Shown: one piece after another, positions 55,580-64,000 of the stretch
Layout: each line of letters starts with the position of its first letter
Numbering within the stretch: the stretch's first letter is position 1
Origin: Yersinia massiliensis CCUG 53443
GTDB taxonomy: Bacteria; Pseudomonadota; Gammaproteobacteria; Enterobacterales; Enterobacteriaceae
Length of the DNA: 64,000 nucleotides
Reading direction: 5' to 3'
Assembly: GCF_000312485.1 (NCBI RefSeq)
Contig: NZ_HE997648.1
Coordinates: 111,834 to 175,833, forward strand
Program-made: the position numbers and the translations under genes
Notes under the pieces: model-generated
Seen by the model: only the letters and a program-made list of their open reading frames with translations
Told to the model about the DNA's origin: nothing
The model's database searches: none

Positions 55580-57076
55580 TTAAATGAACTTCAACGCTAC
55601 CCAGTACAACCCACCGGAAAGAAGAATAGAGATTGGCAGAGTTAATACCCAAGCCAACATAATGTTCTTCACCGTCTTACTCTGTACACCGCCGCCATCA
55701 ACTAACATCGTCCCGGCAACAGCGGAAGAGAGCACTTGCGTGGTTGATACTGGCATCCCAGTATAACTCGCAATCCCGATGGAAACCGCCGCAGTCATCT
55801 GGGCAGAAACCCCTTGCGCGTAGGTCATGCCTTTCTTACCGATTTTTTCACCGATGGTCACTGCAACACGTTTCCAGCCAATCATGGTCCCCAAAGAGAG
55901 GGCCAGAGCAACGGCAACGATAATCCAGGTCGGTGCGTATTCCACGGTTTCTAACAAATCTGTACGCAGATTGTTGAGGAAACGACGGTCTTGAGCACTG
56001 GTCTCTGGCAGCTTGGCAACAGTCCCTGCCGTTTCTGCTACACACATTAGCAAGCGACGCATATGGCTGCGTTGATCAACCGTCAGGTCGTCGTAGCTTT
56101 GCAGATTAGCCAGCAGCGTTTGCGCATGATCAATGGCTATCATGGCGCGCGAGCTATCACAGTGGAATTGTGCAGGGGTATTTGGCAAAGTTTCTGGCGC
56201 CGGTACCAGCGGTTTCAACGCAACGGCATGAGGCAATACCTCAATGTGTTGCTGATAAAAATGTTGCAGATTAGTCACTGCATCGCGGGTGCGGGCAATA
56301 TCATAACCGGTCGCATTCATATTCACGACAAACCCAGCCGGAGCCACGCCGATTAGTACCAGCATGATCAAGCCAATCCCTTTCTGACCATCGTTAGCGC
56401 CATGAGAGAAGCTCACGCCGATAGCGGAAATAATCAGTGCAGTACGGGTCCAGAATGGCGGCTTACGTTTACCGTCTTTCTTTTCACGTTCAGCAGGTGT
56501 CAGGTGAATACGTTGCTGCTTTTTAGTCCCGTTCCAGTAACGACGTAGCAGGAACACCATCAAACCGGCAATAACCAGACCCACTATCGGGGATAAGATT
56601 AATGACAGGAAGATTTGGATCATCTTAGGAACGTTCAGCGCATCTACCACAGATGTACTGGTCATTAATGCATTGGTTAAACCAATACCGATGATCGCAC
56701 CAATCAGCGTATGAGAACTGGAAGCCGGGATACCGAAATACCAAGTCCCCAAATTCCAGATAATCGCGGCCAGCAGCATTGAGAAGACCATAGCCAACCC
56801 ATGTGCCGAACTAACGTTTAACAGCAGATCAGTAGGCAATAAATGAACAATGGCATAGGCCACGCTCAAACCGCCCAGCATCACGCCGAGGAAGTTAAAC
56901 ACCCCCGCCATCACAACAGCAACTTGTGAACGCATGGCACGGGTATAGATTACGGTCGCAACCGCATTGGCTGTATCATGAAAACCATTAATGGCTTCGT
57001 AAAACAGCACGAACATCAAAGCAAGAACTAACATTAGGCCGGTATGGAAATCCAGGCCAGCGAAAAGATGTAGCAT
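55580..57076 (-). CDS. pitA: Low-affinity inorganic phosphate transporter PitA
   Basis: The 498-residue PiT-family transporter has the two PHO-4 signature repeats: '[20 protein letters not shown]' near the N-terminus and the C-terminal '[20 protein letters not shown]'. It also has a long hydrophilic central loop with '[16 protein letters not shown]'. It imports phosphate with metal ions in symport with protons. Confidence 0.96.
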   Translation of the reverse strand: MLHLFAGLDFHTGLMLVLALMFVLFYEAINGFHDTANAVATVIYTRAMRSQVAVVMAGVFNFLGVMLGGLSVAYAIVHLLPTDLLLNVSSAHGLAMVFSMLLAAIIWNLGTWYFGIPASSSHTLIGAIIGIGLTNALMTSTSVVDALNVPKMIQIFLSLILSPIVGLVIAGLMVFLLRRYWNGTKKQQRIHLTPAEREKKDGKRKPPFWTRTALIISAIGVSFSHGANDGQKGIGLIMLVLIGVAPAGFVVNMNATGYDIARTRDAVTNLQHFYQQHIEVLPHAVALKPLVPAPETLPNTPAQFHCDSSRAMIAIDHAQTLLANLQSYDDLTVDQRSHMRRLLMCVAETAGTVAKLPETSAQDRRFLNNLRTDLLETVEYAPTWIIVAVALALSLGTMIGWKRVAVTIGEKIGKKGMTYAQGVSAQMTAAVSIGIASYTGMPVSTTQVLSSAVAGTMLVDGGGVQSKTVKNIMLAWVLTLPISILLSGGLYWVALKFI

Positions 57077-57387
57077 AAGCGTTACGCCAGTTAGTGGACA
57101 TGAACGCGGCGCATTATCAGTGACAATGGGGGGTGGGGAAAAGGAAAATATGACCTTTTTTTGACATGGCCGCAGACGAACTGCGCTTTTTAAACAACAT
57201 ATGTATGTTATATCAGCAAGTTACTTAATTTTACCGTATGAGACATTTTCTTACTATGGCGATCTTTTGGAGCGCGACTTACAATCCCCCTCCGCTATTT
57301 TGTCGGTTGAATGACTTAAATTGTCTAAAAATAAGCCGAAGGCGCGCAAATTGACAGCAATGAAGAATTTACTCAATGAGGCTCTGT
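57077..57387. promoter_or_regulatory. Divergent pitA / yhiN intergenic region
   Basis: About 310 bases with no gene. It would hold the promoters of pitA and yhiN. An ACATATGT palindrome at about 57198-57205 was seen, with no known meaning. Confidence 0.4.
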
Positions 57388-58584
57388 GTGGAACAGTTTG
57401 ATGTGGTAGTGATAGGTGCAGGTGCTGCAGGGCTATTTTGTGCGGCTCAAGCCGGACAAGCAGGGCGTCGAGTGTTATTGGTTGATAACGGCAAAAAAGC
57501 GGGGCGCAAAATTTTGATGTCCGGTGGTGGTCGCTGCAATTTCACTAATCTGTACGTAGAACCTGCCGCCTACCTGTCGCAGAACCCTCATTTCTGTAAG
57601 TCTGCTTTAGCACGCTATACCCAATGGGATTTTATCGATCTGATGAATCGCCATGGTATCGCTTGGCATGAAAAAACGCTGGGGCAACTCTTCTGTGATG
57701 ATTCTGCTCAGCAAGTCGTCACGCTGTTGCTGAAAGAGTGTGAATTAGGGCAAGTGACGATCCGGCTGCGCAGTGATGTACTGTCAGTGGTAAAAACGGA
57801 AAACGGTTTTGTGCTCAATATCAATGGCGATGAAGTGAACGCTCACTCACTTGTCGTGGCTTCAGGCGGGTTATCCATGCCCGGCCTTGGCGCTTCCCCG
57901 TTTGGCTATAAGCTGGCAGAGCAGTTTGGTTTGAACGTTTTGCCGACTCGCGCGGCATTGGTGCCTTTTACCTTACATAAGCCCTTACTGGATCATCTAC
58001 AAACACTCTCGGGCGTTTCAGTTCCAGCGGTGGTCACGGCGGAGAATGGTGTGAGTTTCCGCGAAAGTATTTTATTCACTCATCGTGGGCTTTCTGGCCC
58101 AGCGATATTGCAACTTTCAAGCTATTGGCAGGCTGGCGAGTATGTGAGCATTAACTTACTTCCTGACACTGACCTAGACGCTTTCTTGAGTAGTGAGCGA
58201 CAAGCGCACCCTAATCAAACGTTAAAAAACACATTGGCTCAACTATTGCCTAAGCGTCTGGTGGAGTGCCTACAGACATTGGAGCAATTGCCTGATGTCA
58301 CGCTGAAGCAATTAAATGTACCGCAGCAGGCGGCGCTGGTGGCCCATCTTCAGCAATGGCAAGTGCAGCCCAATGGAACCGAGGGTTACCGTACTGCTGA
58401 GGTCACGATTGGCGGCGTAGATACCCAAGCGCTTTCCTCCAAGACGATGGAGGCCCAAAAAGTGCCGGGGTTATACTTTATTGGTGAAGTGGTTGATGTC
58501 ACAGGTTGGTTGGGTGGTTATAACTTCCAATGGGCGTGGAGTTCAGCCTGGGCCTGTGCGCAAGCATTGGCAGCTTTGAAGTAA
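57388..58584 (+). CDS. yhiN: YhiN, HI0933-type FAD-dependent oxidoreductase
   Basis: This HI0933/BaiN-like flavoprotein is 398 residues from the GTG at 57388. FAD motif 'DVVVIGAGAAGLFCAAQA', the conserved 'KILMSGGGRCNFTN' and the terminal 'DVTGWLGGYNFQWAWSSAWA' identify the family. I prefer the GTG because 'TGAGG' is well placed and the N-terminus then matches E. coli YhiN; ATG 57376 is four codons upstream. Relatives include BaiN and flavoproteins of unknown substrate. Confidence 0.9.
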   Translation: MEQFDVVVIGAGAAGLFCAAQAGQAGRRVLLVDNGKKAGRKILMSGGGRCNFTNLYVEPAAYLSQNPHFCKSALARYTQWDFIDLMNRHGIAWHEKTLGQLFCDDSAQQVVTLLLKECELGQVTIRLRSDVLSVVKTENGFVLNINGDEVNAHSLVVASGGLSMPGLGASPFGYKLAEQFGLNVLPTRAALVPFTLHKPLLDHLQTLSGVSVPAVVTAENGVSFRESILFTHRGLSGPAILQLSSYWQAGEYVSINLLPDTDLDAFLSSERQAHPNQTLKNTLAQLLPKRLVECLQTLEQLPDVTLKQLNVPQQAALVAHLQQWQVQPNGTEGYRTAEVTIGGVDTQALSSKTMEAQKVPGLYFIGEVVDVTGWLGGYNFQWAWSSAWACAQALAALK

Positions 58585-59757
58585 AGATAATAAAAGAATT
58601 TATAAGCTACCAAAGTCATCGATCAGGTTTACATCGGCTCAACTCAGCTTTCTAAGCGATATACCTGTGGGGATCTGCTCGGATGATGGCACCACTGTTA
58701 ATGTCTGCCGTGCTGATGGAGGTCGTCGAATGTAAGTAGTACGAGTGCTACAGCTTCTGGCTCCTCCTATCTATGATTGATATCGTCATCAACTCACATA
58801 TTTATAAGTCAATTCAAATGTATGAATAAAGTAAGTTACTCGTGAATATTCAGGTTGCATTATATAAATCACCGGTGGGTTAATAAAGAAACAAACAGAT
58901 TAATTATGAAGTGAGATTCATCGCTTATTACTTAAAAACATTATATTGTGTCGCAACATTCTATTTTCAGGGTGTTTATACTATTTGTTGTTGCATATAG
59001 TTAATATTTTTTTTGTTTCTTAAATTGAATAGAATGATGGCAAATCGAATTAAGATATAGAATGACGAGTTAAAGATGTCTCTCCCTCCTCCCCTGCATG
59101 AAAATTAATACAAGAAAATTCTCAATAATTAATTATTCTAAGTTGGTAGTTACTATGCGATACAATGCGCTTTGCAATAGACGAAACTAAAACAGCATGT
59201 ACTTTTTTTAAGTGGTAATTAAGTTAATTAATCTAGTTAATTGTATTTTGTTAGTTCTTTAAGTGGAAAATTATCATTGAAGCGGAATTTAAAATCGAAT
59301 ATACTGCAAATCAAAATTGCATAATGCTCTCAATTTGACTCTTAATAAATATCATTTTAGATGGAGGGGAATCCCCGAGCAGACAGATTTTAGGGTTTGA
59401 ATGATTAATATGAAAATATAGGGTTTCAGTGCATCTTTAATAAAATGACTGATATCCCTTCTGTTTCTGTGCATCAAACTTAATTTTATGATTATCGCTA
59501 ATAAACTTACTTCACAAAAAACGTGATGCAATCACTAATTGCTCTTTCAAATTTGCATGTTGCCGATAATCACTCCCACTCACTGGAATATAGTAATGAT
59601 GAAACCACTCCTATTTTCAGTCGCTGCATCACTACTGGTAGGTTAAGGTATTTAATCAGGGAGCTCGTTGGGTGAATATGCAGAAACTCTTTTCATGATT
59701 TTATAAAAATCAAATTATTTCAATAAGATAAAATATATTGTCTTTCGGGGGTAGACC
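58585..59757. other. 1.17-kb AT-rich region without a recognised gene
   Basis: No frame here looks coding. The right two thirds are markedly AT-rich and end at the first of three small regulators. At 59599-59646 a frame reads 'MKPLLFSVAASLLVG' and then stops: a signal-peptide-like stub with no body. The region may be the decayed site of a surface-protein gene or fimbrial operon, or a long regulatory leader. Confidence 0.5.
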
Positions 59758-60198
59758 GTGAATAACGTACTCATTTTGGCTTTTGATGAACACCCTTTAA
59801 TCAGGTATGCAGTGAAAAATCTGATTGTAAAGAGAGGTTGGCAGTTTTTGGATACAGGATGCCAAAAAAAAACGCTCAAATTAATATCTACCTATAAGCC
59901 TAATCTCATTATTTTGGACATCCTTATGCAGGGGTGCTTGGGGCTAAACTATATAAAAAAAATCAGGCAGTTGTCTCCTACGTCTAAAGTATTGGTATTC
60001 AGTTCCTTACTTCCTACATTTTTTATTAAGAGATGTCTGGAGATAGGCGTCCATGGCTATGTCTATAAAAAAGATGATCTTTATAATCTAGACGGCGCCA
60101 TTGATGCAGTGTTATCTGGTCATTGCTGTTTTCCTGATATTGATGTGAACGGCGAAGATTCGCGAGTGCCCTTGGGGATGTATTATCATGAGGAATAA
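59758..60198 (+). CDS. Stand-alone receiver domain protein (FimZ-like receiver)
   Basis: The 146-residue protein is a response-regulator receiver alone: acidic 'AFDEHPLIRYAV', phospho-acceptor Asp in 'PNLIILDILMQG', Ser in 'VLVFSSLLP' and Lys in 'GYVYKKDDLYNLDGAI'. It has no DNA-binding domain, and the DNA after its stop shows no remnant of one. It resembles the receiver of the regulator encoded at 60405. The start is GTG at 59758. It may act as a phosphate sink or partner of the neighbouring regulator. No kinase is nearby. Confidence 0.75.
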   Translation: MNNVLILAFDEHPLIRYAVKNLIVKRGWQFLDTGCQKKTLKLISTYKPNLIILDILMQGCLGLNYIKKIRQLSPTSKVLVFSSLLPTFFIKRCLEIGVHGYVYKKDDLYNLDGAIDAVLSGHCCFPDIDVNGEDSRVPLGMYYHEE

Positions 60199-60404
60199 CT
60201 TGTTGTCTTCATGTGACGACAAAAGGAGATACTTATTTTTCTCTGATACCTTCTCTTTCTTTACTCATGATATCTGCGTTCATCACTATGAACAGATGAC
60301 AGAACCTCTCCCAATCTCCATGACATGGCTGAAATCATCTATCCACTGCACTGGAAGATGATTCGACAGAAATCTTTATAGTTCTCTTATAAATATATTG
60401 GAGT

Positions 60405-61091
60405 TTGCCCATGGAAACAGGTAACGCTTTAGTTTTTGACAGACACCCGTTAATTAGAAATACGCTCAGAACATTGCTGATGGCCAGAGGTTTCGCTGTT
60501 TTTGATACTGGATCAGAAGTCGAATTATTAAAAATGGCATCAGAGCAAAAACCAGAAATCATCACTCTAGATATTCCCTCCCGCGTCACGGCAATAGATA
60601 CCCTGATCAAAAACTTAATTCGAATTACCTCCTCGTCATCAAAAATATTGATCATTACCTCCCAACCTACCGAATATTATTCTGCTTGCTGTGTACAGGC
60701 GGGAGCATCGGGCTTGGTCTCCAAGAAGGCCAGAATGTCCTGTCTCAATGCCGCAATAGATGCGGTTATCCATGATTATATTTTCTTTCCTTCCAAAGAC
60801 TTACTGCTAGTTTCCTCAGATAACGTGGCATTTAACAAAAATCAGCGCGAGTCCATTGACTGCTTAACTGGCAGAGAAAAGGATGTCTTGTATAAAGTTC
60901 TGCAAGATAAGTCTTTGACACAAGTGGCTGAAGAATTGGGCGTGAGTATCAAAACCATTAGCACTTATAAGAGCAGGATATTTAAGAAATTGGATGTGAC
61001 GAACCTTGTTGAGCTTTCTTTACTTCTAAATCGGATTTTGCGCAGAAACAGTGAGCGGGCAGATCATGGCTTATCTGTATCAAGCGATTGA
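60405..61091 (+). CDS. LuxR/NarL-family response regulator (FimZ/EvgA-like)
   Basis: The 228-residue regulator has a receiver (1-120) and a LuxR-type helix-turn-helix ('LTGREKDVLYKVLQDKSLTQ', then 'VAEELGVSIKTISTYKSRIF'). The HTH is canonical. The phosphorylation region reads 'ITLDIPSR', keeping the Asp, but the conserved Lys region is 'GLVSKKARMSCLN'. It may activate surface-structure genes. It follows the receiver-only gene by about 200 bases and precedes a PapI-like gene by 25 bases. Confidence 0.85.
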   Translation: MPMETGNALVFDRHPLIRNTLRTLLMARGFAVFDTGSEVELLKMASEQKPEIITLDIPSRVTAIDTLIKNLIRITSSSSKILIITSQPTEYYSACCVQAGASGLVSKKARMSCLNAAIDAVIHDYIFFPSKDLLLVSSDNVAFNKNQRESIDCLTGREKDVLYKVLQDKSLTQVAEELGVSIKTISTYKSRIFKKLDVTNLVELSLLLNRILRRNSERADHGLSVSSD

Positions 61092-61116
61092 TTTGCAATA
61101 AGGCAAGGGTCATTTT

Positions 61117-61398
61117 ATGGAAGAAAAACTAAAAAAGTATGACATCCGAAAGTCACGGATTTTGAACGTACTCAAGACGATGTGCTCAGAATACACAGTA
61201 ATAGAAAAATCGCTGCTACTCCCTCCTGTAGAGGTATGGCCAAAAACTAGGGACCTGGCCGATAGATGTGGAGAAAGTATCTATTCAGCGCGCTCATTGC
61301 TGATCGCACTGGAAAATGAAGGCAAAATCCACTGTTTCCATCGGCGCATAAATAACTCTTTGTGTTGGTTTGTATGTACTGAAGAGAAGGAGCATTAA
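61117..61398 (+). CDS. FaeA/PapI-like winged-helix regulator
   Basis: The 93-residue protein has a winged-helix domain ('VWPKTRDLADRCGESIYSAR' then 'SLLIALENEGKI') that resembles the FaeA/PapI family of fimbrial phase-variation coregulators. It is a little longer than PapI at its N-terminus. It is 25 bases from the LuxR regulator and could be cotranscribed with it. The likely targets are fimbrial genes, yet no fimbrial gene is adjacent; the nearest are 53 kb away in this window. The family call is tentative. Confidence 0.6.
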   Translation: MEEKLKKYDIRKSRILNVLKTMCSEYTVIEKSLLLPPVEVWPKTRDLADRCGESIYSARSLLIALENEGKIHCFHRRINNSLCWFVCTEEKEH

Positions 61399-61525
61399 CC
61401 CTTGGGACATTAAGTACAGCCGCAGCCCCTTTACGCTAAATACCATTCAGGGCAACAATAGGGGCTGTGAGCTACTAGGCAACTGCACCACTCTTCCCCA
61501 GAAATGTTCGACAAGACCACCCACA

Positions 61526-62497
61526 TCACTTCCGGCTGTTATTCTTTTTCAATCGCTGCGGTAGGCTTGGGCTTTGCGTTCCAGCCAGATTCGGCATGGC
61601 TTGGCGCATAATATCCAAAAATGCTCGTAATCTGGCGGGGTAAAAACTGGCGTGGGGATAGACTAAATACAGCGGTAAGGGCAATCCTCGCCAATCTGGT
61701 GTTAGGTGCACTAATCGGCCCTGATCAATGTCATCACTTATCATCCATGTAGAGGCAATTCCTGCGCCTAATCCAGCCAATGCAGCGTTACGCAGCGCAT
61801 ACAAACTGTCGGTACTCAGTTTCGGTTGAATCGCGAGACGATAGATCTCATCCTCTATTTTGTGGCTCAATACCACCTCATGACGGTAGAACGAGTTAAA
61901 TGCCAACCATGGAACATTTTGCAGTTGTTCCGGGTGTGTCGGAAGCGGGTTATTGCCCAGTAACTCGGGTGCAGCAACCACGATACGCGGTATCTCAGCC
62001 AACAAAATGGCCACAACAGAAGGGTCAGTGACTGCGCCGACTTGAATGGCACAATCAATACCTTCTGCAATAAAATCAGGGCGACGATCACTCAGCATCC
62101 ATTCAACACGCATTTTCGGGTAACGATGCAGATAGTCATTAAGTGGTGGAATTAACTGGTCTTGGCCAAATGCATGAGGGACCAAAACTCGCAATAGCCC
62201 TCTCGGTTCATCCGTTGCACCACGCAGGTCATCTGCCATGGTATCCCAGCTATTCACTAACGCTTTGGCGTGAGCATAACAGCGCTCTCCATCATCGGTT
62301 AATTTCATGATGTGTGTCGTGCGTTGCAGTAATTTGAGCCCCAGTAGGCGCTCGAGTGTCTGTAAGCGCCGGCTTATCGTTGGCTGACTCGTCCCCAAGC
62401 GTACGGCTGCTCCGGATAAACTCCCCGCCTCGACGATACGTATAAATGTTTGCATCAACTCTATACGGTCAATGCTTGCTAAATTAGATTCTGTCAT
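61526..62497 (-). CDS. LysR-family transcriptional regulator
   Basis: The 323-residue LysR protein has its HTH at residues about 10-65 ('TFIRIVEAGSLSGAAVRLGT', 'SQPTISRRLQTLERLLG') and a substrate-binding domain to about 300. The start at 62497 is chosen; six codons upstream are open but lie in the divergent promoter. It is transcribed away from the MFS transporter gene, the usual arrangement for a regulator and its target. Confidence 0.9.
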   Translation of the reverse strand: MTESNLASIDRIELMQTFIRIVEAGSLSGAAVRLGTSQPTISRRLQTLERLLGLKLLQRTTHIMKLTDDGERCYAHAKALVNSWDTMADDLRGATDEPRGLLRVLVPHAFGQDQLIPPLNDYLHRYPKMRVEWMLSDRRPDFIAEGIDCAIQVGAVTDPSVVAILLAEIPRIVVAAPELLGNNPLPTHPEQLQNVPWLAFNSFYRHEVVLSHKIEDEIYRLAIQPKLSTDSLYALRNAALAGLGAGIASTWMISDDIDQGRLVHLTPDWRGLPLPLYLVYPHASFYPARLRAFLDIMRQAMPNLAGTQSPSLPQRLKKNNSRK

Positions 62498-62592
62498 ACG
62501 CTCAGCGTATAACAATTTTACTTTCTAGGCGACTACCAAGATGGAAGAGGGCACGCAAAAATAGCGGCTCAATATCATTACAGGTGACCATC

Positions 62593-63804
62593 ATGTCAGT
62601 CATTCAAGCCATATCTAGCCAAACAGAAAGCGCCGAGCGTCCCCTTTCCCGTCGAACAGTTCTGATGTTGGCAACCGGCGCAGGTCTTAGCGTTGCATCA
62701 ATTTATTACAGTCAGCCACTATTGGGTGTAATGGGAAGTGACCTACAGGCGAGCGTAGGTGCGGTGGGAATGGTGCCGACATTGACTCAAATTGGTTATG
62801 CGTTGGGCATTCTGTTACTGGCTCCATTAGGTGATCGTCACGACCGTCGGATTATCATTTTATTGAAAGGTATTTTGCTAACAATCGCACTACTGCTTAG
62901 TGGTTTTGTTCATGACATCAGCGGGTTATTAATCACCAGTCTTATTGTCGGAGTGGCAGCCACTATGGCACAAGATATCGTACCGGCATCCGCTTCGTTA
63001 GCGTCGGCTGCGCAACGAGGAAAAACAGTGGGTACGGTCATGACGGGCTTACTGTTAGGCATTTTACTGTCACGAGTGTTGAGTGGTTTTGTTGCCGAGT
63101 ACTTTGGATGGCGCACATTATTTATGGGGGCATCGCTGTCGATTATTGCGATCACTTTGGTGATATGGCGTAGCTTACCGCAGGTTCCTGCCACCTCAAC
63201 GTTGAGCTATCCGGCACTGTTCGTCTCAATGAGCCACTTATGGCTTCAGTATAAAGATTTGCGCCGTGCCGCGCTGTCACAGGGCTTGTTATCCATTGGC
63301 TTCAGTGCATTTTGGTCAACACTTGCTGTGATGCTACAAGATACGTATCACCTAGGGAGCGCTGTTGCAGGGGCATTTGGTCTGGCAGGCGCCGCAGGTG
63401 CATTAGCCGCACCTTTAGCCGGTATGCTCGCCGATCGCCGTGGGCCGCAAGTTGTTACCTTGATTGGCACGGGGTTGGCGACGGTATTTTTTGCTGCTCT
63501 GTTCCTATTGCCGCTGCTGCCATTTCATTTGCAAATAGGGCTTATTGTCATCAGCGCGGTTGGGTTTGATTTTGGTGTTCAGGCAACATTGGTAGCGCAT
63601 CAAACGATTATTTACAGCTTAGAACCCGCCGCGCGTAGTCGGCTTAATGCTCTACTTTTTACCGGTGTATTTGTGGGTATGGCCGTGGGCTCTGCATTGG
63701 GTAGCTTGATTTTAGAACAAATAGGGTGGACGGGGGTTGTTGCCCTTATCAGCATCGCGGGTATGGCTAGCTTGGCAGTCAGATGGAGTGGCCGCCGTGC
63801 TTGA
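62593..63804 (+). CDS. MFS transporter, probable drug/sugar efflux
   Basis: The 403-residue transporter has about 12 hydrophobic segments and the MFS loop-2/3 motif 'LLLAPLGDRHDRRIIIL', with its counterpart 'PLAGMLADRRGPQ' in the second half. It looks like the efflux families of the YnfM/AraJ type. The start at 62593 follows 'AGGTGA'; a GTG three codons upstream is also in frame. It is divergent from the LysR gene, which may control it. Substrate unknown. Confidence 0.88.
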   Translation: MSVIQAISSQTESAERPLSRRTVLMLATGAGLSVASIYYSQPLLGVMGSDLQASVGAVGMVPTLTQIGYALGILLLAPLGDRHDRRIIILLKGILLTIALLLSGFVHDISGLLITSLIVGVAATMAQDIVPASASLASAAQRGKTVGTVMTGLLLGILLSRVLSGFVAEYFGWRTLFMGASLSIIAITLVIWRSLPQVPATSTLSYPALFVSMSHLWLQYKDLRRAALSQGLLSIGFSAFWSTLAVMLQDTYHLGSAVAGAFGLAGAAGALAAPLAGMLADRRGPQVVTLIGTGLATVFFAALFLLPLLPFHLQIGLIVISAVGFDFGVQATLVAHQTIIYSLEPAARSRLNALLFTGVFVGMAVGSALGSLILEQIGWTGVVALISIAGMASLAVRWSGRRA

Positions 63805-64000
63805 TGATGAGTATTTCGGGAGGCCTAATTGGCTAGGCATCCCGAAAACCCCGCTCTCGTTTTATCTGTGGCACTCAGTTTTTGCGCTTAGTTTTAGTCT
63901 TCAGTTTTAACACTCATTTTTAATACCCAGTTCTAGCATTCAGCACGGGCACTTAACGAGAACAGGTAGAGCCAAATCATTAGCGTCAACAAGCGTTACT

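Noticed and set aside
1..64000. CRISPR array
   Set aside because: No regularly spaced direct repeats with unique spacers were found; the tandem repeats at 35615 and 42561 have no spacers and are not CRISPR.

Overview
The window looks like a chromosomal segment of an enterobacterium in the Yersiniaceae, most probably a Yersinia other than Y. pestis. The basis is protein-level resemblance recalled from memory (WecH, XylABFGHR, Rph, PyrE, Gor, PrlC, RsmJ, PitA, UspA/UspB), gene order partly shared with E. coli but rearranged, moderate G+C, and ERIC-like palindromes. The species cannot be fixed without a search.

Layout. 0.1-3.1 kb: wecH (enterobacterial common antigen O-acetylation), then an opposed pair made of a cysteine hydrolase with an extra C-terminal domain and a GlxA/AraC-type regulator. 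3.1-9 kb: a four-gene chaperone-usher fimbrial operon (major subunit, usher, chaperone, tip adhesin) behind a 0.7 kb AT-rich leader with a large inverted repeat. 9-17.5 kb: the complete D-xylose regulon, with xylAB divergent from xylFGH-xylR. 17.6 kb: selC, the selenocysteine tRNA. 17.7-26.7 kb: a mosaic accessory region starting at selC. It holds rhuM, a relic of a P4-like satellite phage RNA-immunity locus, a RelE/HigB-NadS toxin-antitoxin pair bracketed by a 108-bp direct duplication, a secreted PL10 pectate lyase behind two mirror-image KdgR-like boxes, an FKBP gene remnant, an FAD-binding protein, a small lipoprotein, a cysteine hydrolase, dinD and a frameshifted winged-helix gene.

26.7-40 kb: conserved backbone: yicC | rph-pyrE with its attenuator, dctA, yhjJ, kdgK (with a KdgR-like box), a tautomerase, a PdeH-like phosphodiesterase, yhjG, cdh and yhjD. 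40-45 kb: a large autotransporter with a (Asp-Pro-Ala)n hinge and an Abi-like HEPN protein. 45-58.6 kb: gor, rlmJ, an ASCH protein, prlC-rsmJ, a serralysin-like RTX metalloprotease without its secretion genes, gdhA, uspA/uspB, pitA and yhiN. 58.6-61.4 kb: 1.2 kb without genes, then three small regulators (receiver-only, receiver plus LuxR, FaeA/PapI-like) without a cognate kinase or fimbrial operon. 61.5-63.8 kb: a divergent LysR regulator and MFS transporter.

How genes cooperate. The pectate lyase and kdgK may share KdgR control, linking pectin breakdown to the 2-keto-3-deoxygluconate pathway. Xylose import, isomerisation and phosphorylation are complete. Surface factors (fimbria, autotransporter, metalloprotease, ECA acetylation) are scattered between housekeeping genes. 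The most interesting stretch is 19.1-20.6 kb: a P4-type RNA immunity relic interrupted, through a local duplication, by a toxin-antitoxin module next to selC. All function statements are by sequence reading and memory of families; no database search was run.
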